Of a DNA stretch of 64,000 bases, positions 44,364-54,617 are shown piece after piece. Both the position numbers and the translations under genes were made by a program. The DNA is taken from NCBI RefSeq assembly GCF_028307215.1, contig NZ_JAQMHV010000013.1, positions 21,128 through 85,127 on the forward strand. Direction: 5' to 3'. The number at the start of each line of letters is the position of its first letter. Within the stretch, counting starts at the first letter, position 1. Origin of the DNA: Falsirhodobacter sp. 20TX0035 (GTDB lineage Bacteria > Pseudomonadota > Alphaproteobacteria > Rhodobacterales > Rhodobacteraceae). The notes under the pieces are model-generated. The model did no database searches, had not been told where the DNA came from, and saw nothing but the letters and a program-made list of their open reading frames with translations.

Positions 44364-44993
44364 ATGTTGTTTAAAAGTTCGGCAACCCTGGAACGCTCCC
44401 TGCAGGACGCGCTTCAAAACCTGTCCCAGCTGGCGAACAGCGGCTATTGCGTGGGGTTCCACATCCGTCAGGGCGTGCCCTCCACCCGCTACAGCACGCT
44501 GAACACCTCGTGGCTGCACCATTACGAACAGCGCGGCTACCTCCTGCGGGATCCGGGCCTTGCCTGGGCCTCCGCCGTCAACGGGGCGGTGCGGTGGAGC
44601 GATCCCATTCTGGTCGACACCTATGGCGTTTATGCCGAGGCGCGGCGATTCGGGCTGCGCTATGGCATGGTGGCCAGCTACGGCCCGCCCGCTTCCCTGA
44701 GCGTGGCGGTTCTGGTGCGCAACGATCGGGAGTTTCTGGACACCGAGATGGCGACCGCCTTCGACCGGCTGCAACGCCTGCATTCGCTGGCCGTGCTGCC
44801 CGGCAACCTGTCGCAGGCGCAGAAAGAGGCGCTGAGCGTCATCTCCTCGGGCCAGCGCTATGCGGCGGCGGCGGCGCATCTGGGCATTTCGGAAAGCGCG
44901 CTGAAGGCGCGGCTTTACAGCGCGCGGCAGCGGCTGAACGCCCGCACCACGCCCGAGGCGGTGCGCTGCGCCAAGGATTACGGGCTGATCTGA
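44364..44993 (+). CDS. LuxR-type regulator with autoinducer-binding domain (solo)
   Basis: A 209-residue transcription factor. Residues about 15–150 resemble the acyl-homoserine-lactone-binding domain, with the aromatic cluster SWLHHYEQRGYLLRDP and the RWSDPI tryptophan; residues about 150–200 form a LuxR-like helix-turn-helix (AAAHLGISESALKARLYSAR). GTG 44361 precedes the chosen ATG. No luxI-type synthase is in the window, so it is a solo regulator whose ligand could come from another locus or another organism. It lies just after the rplQ terminator. Confidence 0.83.
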   Translation: MLFKSSATLERSLQDALQNLSQLANSGYCVGFHIRQGVPSTRYSTLNTSWLHHYEQRGYLLRDPGLAWASAVNGAVRWSDPILVDTYGVYAEARRFGLRYGMVASYGPPASLSVAVLVRNDREFLDTEMATAFDRLQRLHSLAVLPGNLSQAQKEALSVISSGQRYAAAAAHLGISESALKARLYSARQRLNARTTPEAVRCAKDYGLI

Positions 44994-45029
44994 CTTTCCC
45001 TGCGGCCCTTGCGCACATATCTTGGGCGT

Positions 45030-46346
45030 ATGGCCGATCTGTTCGACACCCTTCCCGAAGCCACCCCGTCGGACAACCGCCGTCCGCTGGCCGACCGCCT
45101 GCGCCCGCGCGCCTTGTCCGAGGTGGTGGGGCAGGGCAAGATCCTGTCGCCCGACGGCCCCTTGGGCGCCATGCTCGCCGCCGGCAGCCTGTCCTCCATC
45201 ATCCTGTGGGGTCCGCCCGGCGTGGGCAAGACCACCATCGCCCGCCTTCTGGCCGATGAAACGGATCTGGCCTTCGTGCAGATCAGCGCGATCTTTGCCG
45301 GCGTGCCCGAACTACGGAAGGTGTTCGAAGCCGCCAAGCTGCGGCGGCGGAACGGGCAGGGGACCCTTCTGTTCGTGGATGAGATACACCGCTTCAACAA
45401 GGCGCAGCAGGACAGCTTCCTGCCACACATGGAGGATGGCACCATCCTTCTGGTCGGCGCCACCACCGAAAACCCATCTTTCGAGCTGAACGCCGCCGTT
45501 CTGTCGCGCGCGCAGGTCATCGTGCTGGAACGGTTGACGCTGGCCGACCTCGAACGCCTCGCCCAGCGGGCCGAGCAGGAGATGGGCCACGCCCTGCCGC
45601 TGGACGGGCCCGCCCGCGAATCGATGCTGGAGATGGCGGATGGCGACGGCCGCGCCCTTCTGAACCTGATCGAGCAGGTGAGTGCGTGGAAGCTGGACCG
45701 CATCCTCGACAAGCCCGCGCTGTCGGCCCGCCTGATGCGCCGCGCCGCGAAATACGACAAGAACGGAGAGGAGCATTACAACCTCATCTCTGCCCTGCAC
45801 AAATCAGTGCGGGGGTCGGACCCGGACGCAGCGCTCTACTGGTTCGCGCGGATGCTGGAAGGGGGGGAGGATCCCCGCTACCTTGCCCGCCGCATCACCC
45901 GCATGGCGGTGGAGGACATTGCCCTTGCCGATCCAGACGCGCAGCGCATTTGTCTGGACGCGTGGAACACCTACGAACGTCTGGGCAGCCCCGAAGGGGA
46001 ACTGGCGCTGGCGGGGGCCCTGGTGCACCTCTCGCTCGCCCCAAAGTCGAACGCCGTCTACACTGCCTTCAAGGCGGCCAAGGCCGCAGCCAAGCAGACG
46101 GGCAGCGAACCGCCCCCCCTGCATATCCGCAACGCGCCCACGAAGATGATGCGCGACATGGGATACGGGGCCGATTACGCTTACGACCATGACCAGCAGG
46201 ACGGCTTTTCCGGGCAGAACTACTTCCCCGAAGGCATGAAGCGTCCGGTCTGGTATCTGCCGCCCGAACGGGGGTTCGAGCGTGAACTGAAGAAACGGGT
46301 CGAGTATTTCGCCAAGCTGCGGGCGAAACGGACCGGCGAAGGTTGA
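45030..46346 (+). CDS. rarA: Replication-associated AAA+ ATPase RarA
   Basis: Clamp-loader-like ATPase acting at stalled replication forks (also called MgsA), 438 residues. Walker A GPPGVGKTT lies at 61–69 and Walker B LLFVDEIHRFNKAQQD near 117–132; the C-terminal part has the RarA tetramerisation region with DMGYGADYAYDHD. I use ATG 45030; an upstream in-frame TTG lacks support. No obvious ribosome site is visible at the ATG, so translation may be weak or leaderless. Confidence 0.94.
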   Translation: MADLFDTLPEATPSDNRRPLADRLRPRALSEVVGQGKILSPDGPLGAMLAAGSLSSIILWGPPGVGKTTIARLLADETDLAFVQISAIFAGVPELRKVFEAAKLRRRNGQGTLLFVDEIHRFNKAQQDSFLPHMEDGTILLVGATTENPSFELNAAVLSRAQVIVLERLTLADLERLAQRAEQEMGHALPLDGPARESMLEMADGDGRALLNLIEQVSAWKLDRILDKPALSARLMRRAAKYDKNGEEHYNLISALHKSVRGSDPDAALYWFARMLEGGEDPRYLARRITRMAVEDIALADPDAQRICLDAWNTYERLGSPEGELALAGALVHLSLAPKSNAVYTAFKAAKAAAKQTGSEPPPLHIRNAPTKMMRDMGYGADYAYDHDQQDGFSGQNYFPEGMKRPVWYLPPERGFERELKKRVEYFAKLRAKRTGEG

Positions 46347-46377
46347 CAATCCGGCAGCGGGAACGGAGACAGCGCCG

Positions 46378-46752
46378 ATGCTCCTGACAGTTGGATATGT
46401 CGCGGCGGGCGGGGCCATCGGGTCCTCGCTGCGCTATCTGGTCAACATGGCGGCCCTTCGGATCGCCCCCGGCTTTCCCTGGGGAACGCTGGTGATCAAC
46501 ATCCTCGGCTGTGCGATCATGGGAGGACTGGCCACAACGCTGGCGATGAAGGGCGGGCAGCGGTTTTCGCCTTTCCTTCTGACCGGCGTGCTGGGCGGGT
46601 TCACCACGTTTTCGGCCTTTTCGCTGGACGCGATGAGATTGTGGGAACGGGGGCAGGTGCAGGCCGCGATCGCCTATGTGGGCGCATCCGTGATCCTGTC
46701 ATTGTTGGCGGTGCTGGCCGGAGCGGCCTTGGCAAAAGGGGTGCTCGGATGA
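46378..46752 (+). CDS. crcB: Fluoride channel CrcB/FluC
   Basis: Four-helix membrane protein that exports fluoride as a dual-topology dimer; 124 residues. The family signature GGFTTFSAFSLD is at about 75–86, with the pore Asn in LVINILGC. I see no fluoride riboswitch upstream, as the gap to rarA is only 31 bases. Its stop overlaps the start of the pseudouridine synthase gene by four bases (ATGA). Confidence 0.95.
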   Translation: MLLTVGYVAAGGAIGSSLRYLVNMAALRIAPGFPWGTLVINILGCAIMGGLATTLAMKGGQRFSPFLLTGVLGGFTTFSAFSLDAMRLWERGQVQAAIAYVGASVILSLLAVLAGAALAKGVLG

Positions 46753-47777
46753 GCGTGAAGAATCTGACCGTGTCGGTGGACGAAGGCGAACAGCGGCTGG
46801 ACAAGTGGTTCAAGCGCCGCTTTCCGCATGTGACGCAAGGGGCCGTGGAAAAGATGTGCCGCACGGGCCAGATCCGTGTCGATGGCGCCCGCGCCAAGGC
46901 CTCGGACCGGATCGAGCCGGGGCAGACCGTCCGCGTGCCCCCGCTGCCCGATCCCAACGACGACCGGCGCGACCTGCCGCAGCGCATCACCAACGCCGAC
47001 GCGCAGATGATCCAGGACGCGGTCATCTACAAGGACGAACACCTGATCGTCCTGAACAAGCCGCCGGGACTACCGAGCCAGGGCGGTTCGGGGCAGGGGA
47101 ACCGCCATGTCGACGGTTTGGCCGAAGCGCTGAAGTTCGGCTACAAGGACAAGCCGAAGCTGGTGCACCGGCTGGACAAGGACACCTCGGGCGTCCTGAT
47201 GCTGGCCCGCACCGACCGCGTGGCGCGGGCGCTGTCCGAGGCGCTGCGCCATCGCAACGCCCGCAAGATCTACTGGGCGCTGGTCGCCGGTGTGCCCAAC
47301 CCGAAGAAGGGCTCGATCAAGTACGGCCTGATGAAGGCCGGCGGCCGGGACGAGAAGATGGTCTGCGTCCATCCCGCCAAGATGAACGACCACCCGGACG
47401 CCAAGCGCGCCCACACGGACTATTTCGTGCTGTGGTTCCTGGCCACCCGCATGTCCTGGATGGCGCTGGAGCCGGTGACGGGCCGCACCCACCAGCTGCG
47501 CGCCCACATGGCCGAGATCGGGCACCCGATCCTTGGGGATGGCAAGTATGGCGGCGGCGGGCAGGAGAATCAGGGCGACGGTTGGGGTGGCGGCATCGGC
47601 GGCGAGATGAGCCGCAAGCTGAACCTGCACGCCCGCCAGCTGACGATCGAGCATCCGATCCTGAAAAAGGAGATGACCTTCGTGGCCGAACTGCCCGACC
47701 ACATGGACCGCGCCTTCAAGATGCTGGACATGAAACCGGATGACGTCCCTGCCGACCCGTTCGAGGTGTTCGGATGA
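46749..47777 (+). CDS. 23S rRNA pseudouridine synthase (RluC/RluD family)
   Basis: Isomerises specific uridines in 23S rRNA. The 342-residue protein has an N-terminal S4 RNA-binding domain at about 10–62 and the catalytic HRLDKDTSG with Asp143. The length and a loop rich in glycine near 275–285 fit RluC-like proteins, but RluC and RluD cannot be separated by eye. It overlaps crcB at the start and the ATP12 gene at the end, each by four bases. Confidence 0.92.
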   Translation: MSVKNLTVSVDEGEQRLDKWFKRRFPHVTQGAVEKMCRTGQIRVDGARAKASDRIEPGQTVRVPPLPDPNDDRRDLPQRITNADAQMIQDAVIYKDEHLIVLNKPPGLPSQGGSGQGNRHVDGLAEALKFGYKDKPKLVHRLDKDTSGVLMLARTDRVARALSEALRHRNARKIYWALVAGVPNPKKGSIKYGLMKAGGRDEKMVCVHPAKMNDHPDAKRAHTDYFVLWFLATRMSWMALEPVTGRTHQLRAHMAEIGHPILGDGKYGGGGQENQGDGWGGGIGGEMSRKLNLHARQLTIEHPILKKEMTFVAELPDHMDRAFKMLDMKPDDVPADPFEVFG

Positions 47778-48490
47778 GCTGGGCGCCCAAGCGGTTCTGG
47801 AGCGATGTGACGGTGCGGCCCGAAGGCGCGGGCTTTGCCGTGCTTCTGGACGGCCGCCCGGTGCGCACGCCCGCCAAGACCCCCCTGATCCTGCCGAGCG
47901 AGGCGCTGGCCCGCGAGATCGCCGCCGAGTGGCAGGCGCAGGAGCGGGAGGTGCGGCCCGACCTCATGCCCGCCACCCGGCGCGCCAACTCGGCGTTCGA
48001 CAAGGTGACGCCCCAGTTCGACGCAGTCGTGGGGGAGGTGGCGAAGTACGGCGCCACCGATCTTCTGTGCTACCGCGCCGAAGGGCCGGCGGAACTGGTC
48101 CGCCGCCAGCAGGTCTGGGACGAGGTTCTGCGCTGGGCCGCCACCCGCCTGCACGCGCCCTTGATCGTGACGGCGGGGGTGATTCCCTGCGCCCAGCCGC
48201 CCGAATCGCTGCAACGGCTGCGCGAACAGGTTGCGGGCTGCACGCCGTTCCAGCTTGTGGCCCTGCACGATCTGGTGGCGATGTCCGGATCCCTGCTCCT
48301 CGGACTGGCCGTGGCGCATGGGCATCTGACCGGCGCCGAGGCATTTGCCCTGTCCCGCTTGGACGAAACCTTCCAGGCGGAAGTGTGGGGCCATGACGAG
48401 GATGCAGCCGAAGCAACCGAGTTGCGGCTGAAGAGCTTCCTTGAGGCAGAACGATTTTTCTATTGTGTCGGTGACAATCTTGCTCAATAG
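47774..48490 (+). CDS. ATP12 family F1-ATPase assembly chaperone
   Basis: A 238-residue relative of mitochondrial Atp12, which protects the F1 alpha subunit during ATP synthase assembly. It shows PKRFWSDVTVRPEGAGFAVL at the start, then LDGRPVRTPAKTPLILPSEA and the conserved acidic motif LDETFQAEVWGHDEDA. Such proteins are typical of alphaproteobacteria, the mitochondrial ancestors. It overlaps the pseudouridine synthase gene by four bases; the ATP synthase genes are not in the window. Confidence 0.9.
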   Translation: MSWAPKRFWSDVTVRPEGAGFAVLLDGRPVRTPAKTPLILPSEALAREIAAEWQAQEREVRPDLMPATRRANSAFDKVTPQFDAVVGEVAKYGATDLLCYRAEGPAELVRRQQVWDEVLRWAATRLHAPLIVTAGVIPCAQPPESLQRLREQVAGCTPFQLVALHDLVAMSGSLLLGLAVAHGHLTGAEAFALSRLDETFQAEVWGHDEDAAEATELRLKSFLEAERFFYCVGDNLAQ

Positions 48491-48546
48491 ATACGCGTAT
48501 CCGGGGGGTTGCTGACGAATTCGGCAAACCGACCTGAATGGCTGGC

Positions 48547-48575
48547 TTGACGTGCGGAAAACTCCCGTCTGAAAG
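48547..48575 (+). promoter_or_regulatory. Possible promoter of aapJQMP
   Basis: TTGACG, a 17-base spacer, then TGAAAG, about 72 bases before aapJ. The -10 is weak. No clear regulator site was recognised. Confidence 0.35.
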
Positions 48576-48646
48576 TGGAGAGGCGCGCTCAGGTCCGGGC
48601 GTAAGTGAAGGCCGCCGGCGCTGCGGTTCATCAGGAAGAGGTAAGC

Positions 48647-49663
48647 ATGAAGAAGACTCTGTTTCTTGGCTCGCTGACGATGGCGGGCCTTGCGGCCAGC
48701 TTTGTTTCGGCCGCGACGCTGGACGACGTGAAGGCCCGTGGCGAACTTCTGTGCGGCGTGAACCCGGGCCTGACCGGTTTTGCCGCGCCCGACGCGAACG
48801 GCACCTGGTCCGGCTTCGACGTGGCGCTGTGCCGCGCGGTGTCCGCCGCCGTTCTGGGCGATGGCAACAAGGTGCGCTTCGTTCCCACCACCGGCGAGAC
48901 GCGCTTCACGGCCCTGTCCTCGGGCGAAGTGGACCTCCTGGTCCGCAACACCACTTGGACCTATTCGCGCGACACCGACCTCGGCCTCGATTTCGCGGGC
49001 GTGAACTACTATGACGGCCAGGGCTTCATCGTCCGCAAGGATTTGGGCGTGACCTCGGCCAAGGAACTGGAAGGTGCCACCGTCTGCATCCAGACCGGCA
49101 CCACGACCGAGCTGAACCTGGCCGACTACTTCGCCAGCAACGGCATGACCTACACCCCCGTCGCCGTGCAGTCGAACGCCGAGGGTGAGCAGCAGTATCT
49201 GGCCGGCGCCTGCGACACCTACACGACGGACGCCTCGGGCCTTGCCGCCACGCGCGCCTCGCTCGCCACGCCCGAAGACCACATCATCCTGCCCGAGATC
49301 ATCTCCAAGGAGCCTCTGGGGCCGGCCACGCGTTCGGGCGACAGCCAGTGGAACGACATCGTCCGCTGGACGCTGAACGCGCTGATCGCCGCCGAGGAAT
49401 ACGGCGTCACCTCCGCCAATCTCGACGAGCTGGCCTCGTCCTCGCAGAACCCCGAAGTGCGCCGCCTGCTGGGCGTCGAGGGCAACCTGGGCGAGATGAT
49501 GGGCCTCGACAACGACTGGGCCAAGCGCGCCATCGCCGTGGGTGGCAACTATGGCGAGATCTTCGCAGCCACGGTCGGCGAAGCGACCCCGATCGGTCTG
49601 GCCCGCGGCCTGAACGCCCAGTGGACGCAAGGCGGCCTGCTCTACGCTCCCCCCTTCCGCTAA
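48647..49663 (+). CDS. aapJ: General L-amino-acid ABC transporter, binding protein
   Basis: Periplasmic solute-binding protein; 338 residues with a signal peptide cut near FVSA^A. The mature part opens LDDVKARGELLCGVNPGLTG and has GFDVALCRAVSAAVLGDG, typical of polar amino-acid binding proteins of the AapJ type. AGGAAGAGG precedes ATG 48647. First of four transporter genes; a stem-loop separates it from the permease genes, which fits a higher level of binding protein. Confidence 0.95.
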   Translation: MKKTLFLGSLTMAGLAASFVSAATLDDVKARGELLCGVNPGLTGFAAPDANGTWSGFDVALCRAVSAAVLGDGNKVRFVPTTGETRFTALSSGEVDLLVRNTTWTYSRDTDLGLDFAGVNYYDGQGFIVRKDLGVTSAKELEGATVCIQTGTTTELNLADYFASNGMTYTPVAVQSNAEGEQQYLAGACDTYTTDASGLAATRASLATPEDHIILPEIISKEPLGPATRSGDSQWNDIVRWTLNALIAAEEYGVTSANLDELASSSQNPEVRRLLGVEGNLGEMMGLDNDWAKRAIAVGGNYGEIFAATVGEATPIGLARGLNAQWTQGGLLYAPPFR

Positions 49664-49674
49664 AACCTCTACCC

Positions 49675-49700
49675 GCAGGGGCGCCGTCGCGCGCCCCTGC
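49675..49700 (+). promoter_or_regulatory. Stem-loop between aapJ and aapQ
   Basis: A 9-bp stem GCAGGGGCG/CGCCCCTGC with an 8-base loop and no T run. Likely an mRNA-stability element that raises aapJ over aapQMP. Confidence 0.6.
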
Positions 49701-49774
49701 CCACAGACCAACAGGGACCTCCGCGGCGTAACATCGCCACCACATGGCGGAAGGTCCGAAACAGGGGGATGCTC

Positions 49775-51022
49775 ATGGCCAATGCCGTGGAGAAGCCGAA
49801 GGATTCCTTTCGGCCGAGCATGTTGCTTTACGATACGCGCTACCGCTCGCTCACGATCCAGATCGTGGTCTTTGCCCTTTTCGTCGCGGCGGCCGCCTGG
49901 CTGATCGACAACACGGTGCGCAACCTTTCGGCGCTGGGCAAGGATTTCGACTTCGGCTTTCTGGGGGTGCGCGCGGGCTATGACATCGCCCAGCACCTGA
50001 TCCCCTACACCCAGAACAGCACCCACGCGCAGGCGATGCTGGTCGGGCTTCTGAACACGCTGCTGATCGCCGTCATGGGCTGCGCACTGGCCACCGTGAT
50101 CGGGGTGATCGTCGGCGTGCTGCGCCTGTCGTCCAACTGGCTCGTGGCCCGCCTGATGACGGTCTATGTGGAGATGTTCCGCAACGTCCCCGTCCTTTTG
50201 TGGATTCTGCTGTTCTACACCGTCTTCAGCGAAGCCTCCCCCACGCCCGCCGCCTTCCGCGGCGAGGATGGGCAGAGCATGCTGCTGGGCCTGTTCGCCG
50301 TCACGAACCGCTACACCGCCATCCCCGATGTTGCGGTCGAGCGCGGCTTCGGCACGCTGGACCTCGGCCTCTTCTCGCTGAACCTGACCTTTGCGGCCAT
50401 CGTCGTGGTGCTGGCGGCCAGCTTCTACGTCCGCCACCGCCTGAAGGCGCGCGCCCGTGCGGTGCAGGAATCGACCGGCCGCCGTCCCAGCACGTGGTGG
50501 AAGTCGCTGCTGATCGTCGTCCTGCCGATCGCGCTGCTTTTGTGGGTCTTGGGCACGCATCTGCTGGTGCCGTCGCTGTCGGGCTTCAACTTCACGGGCG
50601 GCATCAACGTCCCGAACTCGTTCATGGCGCTGTGGCTGGCCTTGTCCTTCTACACCGGCGCCTTCATTGCCGAGATCGTGCGCGCCGGCATCCTGGCCGT
50701 GTCGCGCGGCCAGAGCGAGGCGGCCTTTGCCCTTGGCCTGCGCCCCCGCCGCACCATGAGCCTCGTGATCCTGCCGCAGGCGCTGCGCGTCATCGTGCCG
50801 CCGCTGATCTCGCAGTTCCTGAACCTGACCAAGAACTCCTCGCTCGCCATCGCCGTGGGCTATCTGGACCTGCGCGGCACCTTGGGCGGGATCACCCTGA
50901 ACCAGACCGGACGGGAACTGGAATGCGTCCTGCTGATGATGCTGATCTATCTGGCCATCAGCCTGATCATCTCGGGCGGGATGAACGTCTACAACTCCCG
51001 CATTCGCCTGAAGGAGCGTTGA
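49775..51022 (+). CDS. aapQ: General L-amino-acid ABC transporter, permease 1
   Basis: Inner-membrane permease, 415 residues with about eight membrane segments. The EAA-type loop SEAAFALGLRPRRTMSLVIL then PQALRVIVPPLISQFLNLTK contacts the ATPase. I prefer ATG 49775 (MANAVEKPK), since AGGGGG lies at the proper distance; ATG 49769 is the alternative. aapM begins two bases after its stop. Confidence 0.94.
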   Translation: MANAVEKPKDSFRPSMLLYDTRYRSLTIQIVVFALFVAAAAWLIDNTVRNLSALGKDFDFGFLGVRAGYDIAQHLIPYTQNSTHAQAMLVGLLNTLLIAVMGCALATVIGVIVGVLRLSSNWLVARLMTVYVEMFRNVPVLLWILLFYTVFSEASPTPAAFRGEDGQSMLLGLFAVTNRYTAIPDVAVERGFGTLDLGLFSLNLTFAAIVVVLAASFYVRHRLKARARAVQESTGRRPSTWWKSLLIVVLPIALLLWVLGTHLLVPSLSGFNFTGGINVPNSFMALWLALSFYTGAFIAEIVRAGILAVSRGQSEAAFALGLRPRRTMSLVILPQALRVIVPPLISQFLNLTKNSSLAIAVGYLDLRGTLGGITLNQTGRELECVLLMMLIYLAISLIISGGMNVYNSRIRLKER

Positions 51023-51023
51023 G

Positions 51024-52340
51024 ATGAGCGACACCCACGCCCAAACCGTGCCCTTCGTCCGCGACACGATGCTGCCGCAGGCCGCACCCCCGGCCGGCCA
51101 GGCCGGCGCCGTCCGCTGGCTGCGCGAGAACCTGTTCTCCGGCTGGGTGAACACGGTGCTGACCCTTCTTGGCCTTCTGGCGCTGTTCGTGCTGGTGAAG
51201 GAAATGGCGCCGTGGTTCCTGCACAGCGTCTGGAACGCGAATACCCTCACGGAATGCCGCCAGATCGTTGCGGACCGCTGGGGCCCCGACGCCACGGGCG
51301 CCTGCTGGGCCATGATCCGCGAACGCTGGCCGCAGTTCCTCTTCGGCTTCTATCCGTCCAACCTGTATTGGCGGCCGGTGACGGCGCTGGTCCTGCTGTT
51401 CGTCGCCCTGGCCCCCGTCCTGTTCCCGGGCGTGCCGCGCCGGCTGATGGTGTTCTCGGTCCTGTATCCCTTCCTCGGCTTCTGGCTGCTGTGGGGCGGG
51501 TCGATCTGGCTGCCGGTGGTCGCCATCCTGGGCTTCGTGATCGGCTACGCTGTCTGGCGCGTGTTGCAACGGCGTTCGCCCCTGCTGGCCCTGCTGGGCG
51601 GCATCGTCGCCGCGCTGGTCTGGTGGCTGTTCCTTGCAGGTCCGGTGAACGAGGCGCTGACCTCCGCCCTTCCGCTGGGGCTGGAGATGGTGCGTTCCGA
51701 CCGGTTCGGCGGCTTCGTCCTGTCGCTGACGATCGGCGTCGCGGCCATCTCGCTGTCCCTGCCGCTCGGCATAATGCTTGCGCTGGGTCGGCAGTCGGAC
51801 ATGTTCCTGATCAAGACGATGTCGGTCTGCTTCATCGAGTTCATCCGCGGGGTTCCTCTGATCACGCTGCTGTTCACGGCTTCGTTGCTGCTGAACTACT
51901 TCCTGCCGCCGGGGACGAACTTCGACATCATCCTGCGGGTCATCATCATGGTGACGCTGTTCGCCGCGGCCTACATCGCCGAGGTGATCCGGGGCGGTCT
52001 GGCGGCCCTGCCGCGCGGCCAGTACGAGGCGGGGAACGCGCTGGGCCTGAACTATTTCCAGGCGCAGCGGCTGATCATCCTGCCGCAGGCGCTGAAGATC
52101 TCCATCCCCGGGATCGTGTCGACCTTCATCGGCCTGTTCAAGGACACGACGCTGGTGATCTTCGTGGGCCTTCTGGACCCGCTGAAGGGCATCACCGACG
52201 CCGTCCGCGCCTCCACCGACTGGAAGGGCATCTACTGGGAGCCCTACATCTTCGTCGGCGCCATCTTCTTCCTCTTCTGTTTCGGCATGTCGCGCTACTC
52301 CATGCACCTGGAGCGCCGCCTGAAACGCGATCACCGTTAA
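51024..52340 (+). CDS. aapM: General L-amino-acid ABC transporter, permease 2
   Basis: Second permease, 438 residues, pairing with AapQ. The C-terminal half carries [20 protein letters not shown] followed by [19 protein letters not shown], the conserved cytoplasmic loop, and [15 protein letters not shown]. An extended N-terminal half with several extra membrane segments is typical of AapM. AAGGAG precedes the ATG. Confidence 0.94.
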   Translation: MSDTHAQTVPFVRDTMLPQAAPPAGQAGAVRWLRENLFSGWVNTVLTLLGLLALFVLVKEMAPWFLHSVWNANTLTECRQIVADRWGPDATGACWAMIRERWPQFLFGFYPSNLYWRPVTALVLLFVALAPVLFPGVPRRLMVFSVLYPFLGFWLLWGGSIWLPVVAILGFVIGYAVWRVLQRRSPLLALLGGIVAALVWWLFLAGPVNEALTSALPLGLEMVRSDRFGGFVLSLTIGVAAISLSLPLGIMLALGRQSDMFLIKTMSVCFIEFIRGVPLITLLFTASLLLNYFLPPGTNFDIILRVIIMVTLFAAAYIAEVIRGGLAALPRGQYEAGNALGLNYFQAQRLIILPQALKISIPGIVSTFIGLFKDTTLVIFVGLLDPLKGITDAVRASTDWKGIYWEPYIFVGAIFFLFCFGMSRYSMHLERRLKRDHR

Positions 52341-52350
52341 GGAGCACGTC

Positions 52351-53136
<786 letters not shown>

Positions 53137-53145
53137 AACAAGAAA

Positions 53146-53167
53146 AGCGCCCCGCGGGGCGCTTTTT
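53146..53167. terminator. Bidirectional terminator between aapP and the phosphatase gene
   Basis: A palindromic stem AGCGCCCC/GGGGCGCT flanked by AAAA on the left and TTTTT on the right, so it can serve both converging genes. Confidence 0.85.
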
Positions 53168-53169
53168 GC

Positions 53170-53664
53170 TTACAGGTCCCGCGGCACCGTGAAGGCCACG
53201 GGACGCGCCATGGCATAGCCCGCCTCGGACCAGTCCTCCACCGGAAGCTCCGCGACCAACGCGGCGGCAGTGGGGAACCGCTCGAAGCCGTCATGGGCAG
53301 GACGGGTCTGCACCATCAGGCCCGCGAACTCTCCCAACCCCGGATTGTGGCCGATGATCGCCACGGCCTGTCCTGTCGCCCGGCGCAGCTGCGACAGGAT
53401 CGTGTCCGGCCCCGCATGATACAGCGCCGGGATCAGCGTCGGCGCCACGTCCCCGAGGAACGGCGCGATCAGCGCCCAAGTGTCCTGCGTGCGTGTGGCG
53501 TCCGAACACAGTACCTCGTCCGGCCGGACGCCCTGCGCGGCCAGCCAGGCCCCGATCTTGGGCGCGGCGTCCCGGCCCCGGCGGGCCAGCACGCGCTGGT
53601 GATCGGTCAGCAGCGGATCGTCCCAGTCGGACTTGGCGTGCCGGATCAGGATCAGGCGGCGCAT
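53170..53664 (-). CDS. SixA-like histidine phosphatase
   Basis: A 164-residue member of the histidine phosphatase (phosphoglycerate mutase-like) family. The catalytic RHAKSDW has His9, and the second histidine is in IIGHNPGLGEF. SixA in E. coli dephosphorylates phosphohistidine proteins, including PTS components, so a tie to the HPr pathway at 3 kb is possible but unproven. I use the ATG at 53664, which overlaps the argB stop by one base (TGATG); the open frame further upstream is antisense-type readthrough of argB. Confidence 0.88.
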   Translation of the reverse strand: MRRLILIRHAKSDWDDPLLTDHQRVLARRGRDAAPKIGAWLAAQGVRPDEVLCSDATRTQDTWALIAPFLGDVAPTLIPALYHAGPDTILSQLRRATGQAVAIIGHNPGLGEFAGLMVQTRPAHDGFERFPTAAALVAELPVEDWSEAGYAMARPVAFTVPRDL

Positions 53665-54560
53665 CAACGGATCCGCGGCTTCACGCGCGGCTCCGTCGTG
53701 CGGATCATGGAACCCGCGCCATGGTCGGTGAACAGTTCCAGAAGGCAGGCGTTGGGCACCCGGCCGTCCAGGATGACGACGGCGCGCACGCCTTCCTCGA
53801 TCGCCTGCAGGGCGGTTTCGGTCTTCGGGATCATGCCGCCCGCGATCGTCCCATCCTCGATCATGGCGCGCACGTCGTCCGGGGTCAGCTGGGTCACCAC
53901 CTCGCCTGTCTTGTTCTTGACGCCCGACACGTCGGTCAGCAGCAGCAGGCGGTCGGCCTGCAGCGCGCCGGCAATGGCGCCGGCGGCGGTGTCGCCGTTG
54001 ACGTTGAACGTCTCGTTGTCCTCCATCCCCGTCGCGACGGGAGCCACGACCGGGATCATCCCCGCAGCGTACAGGTCGCGCAGCACCTGCACGTTCATCT
54101 CCACCGGCTTGCCGACGAAGCCCAGCTCCGGATCGTCCGCGACGGCCACCATCAGGTCGTCGTCCTTGCCCGAAATGCCGACCGCGCGGCCGCCCTGGTC
54201 GTTGATGGCCTGCACGATGCGCTTGTTGACGAGGCCGCACAGCACCATCTCCACCACCTCAACGGTGGCCTTGTCGGTCACGCGCTTGCCCCGCACGAAT
54301 TCCGACTTGATCCCCAGCCGGGCCAGCAGGTCGTTGATCATCGGGCCCCCGCCATGCACCACGACGGGGTTCAGGCCCACCTGCCGCATCAGCACGATGT
54401 CGCGCGCGAACTCGGCCATCGCATCCTCGTCCCCCATGGCGTTGCCGCCGAACTTCACGACAACGACCGCCCCCGCATAGCGTTGCAGATAGGGGAGGGC
54501 TTCGGACAACGTCTTGGCGGTGGTGATCGAATCGCGCATCATGGCAAGCTGCTTCTTCAT
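53664..54560 (-). CDS. argB: Acetylglutamate kinase
   Basis: Second enzyme of arginine biosynthesis, phosphorylating N-acetylglutamate; 298 residues. It shows [20 protein letters not shown] at the ATP site, [17 protein letters not shown] and [18 protein letters not shown]. The start at 54560 ([14 protein letters not shown]) is backed by GAGG; ATG 54614 and a second Met seven residues inside are less favoured. Other arg genes are not nearby. Confidence 0.96.
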   Translation of the reverse strand: MKKQLAMMRDSITTAKTLSEALPYLQRYAGAVVVVKFGGNAMGDEDAMAEFARDIVLMRQVGLNPVVVHGGGPMINDLLARLGIKSEFVRGKRVTDKATVEVVEMVLCGLVNKRIVQAINDQGGRAVGISGKDDDLMVAVADDPELGFVGKPVEMNVQVLRDLYAAGMIPVVAPVATGMEDNETFNVNGDTAAGAIAGALQADRLLLLTDVSGVKNKTGEVVTQLTPDDVRAMIEDGTIAGGMIPKTETALQAIEEGVRAVVILDGRVPNACLLELFTDHGAGSMIRTTEPRVKPRIR

Positions 54561-54617
54561 CGGGAATCCTCGGGGTTCGCGCTCAGGACTAGCGGCTTTG
54601 ACCGGGTCTGCCAAGGA

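Noticed and set aside
48543..48556. Sigma-54-like TGGC...TGCGG before aapJ
   Set aside because: The GG and GC elements are only eight bases apart, not the required ten.
47570..51313. A 1247-codon open frame on the minus strand across rluC-type, ATP12, aapJ and aapQ genes
   Set aside because: Same codon-bias artefact: it spans four well-supported plus-strand genes and intergenic signals, and its composition is low in hydrophobic core patterns.
53665..54240. N-terminal extension of the phosphatase gene into argB
   Set aside because: The family starts at the RHA strand; the extension is an out-of-frame reading of argB with very high G, R and A content.
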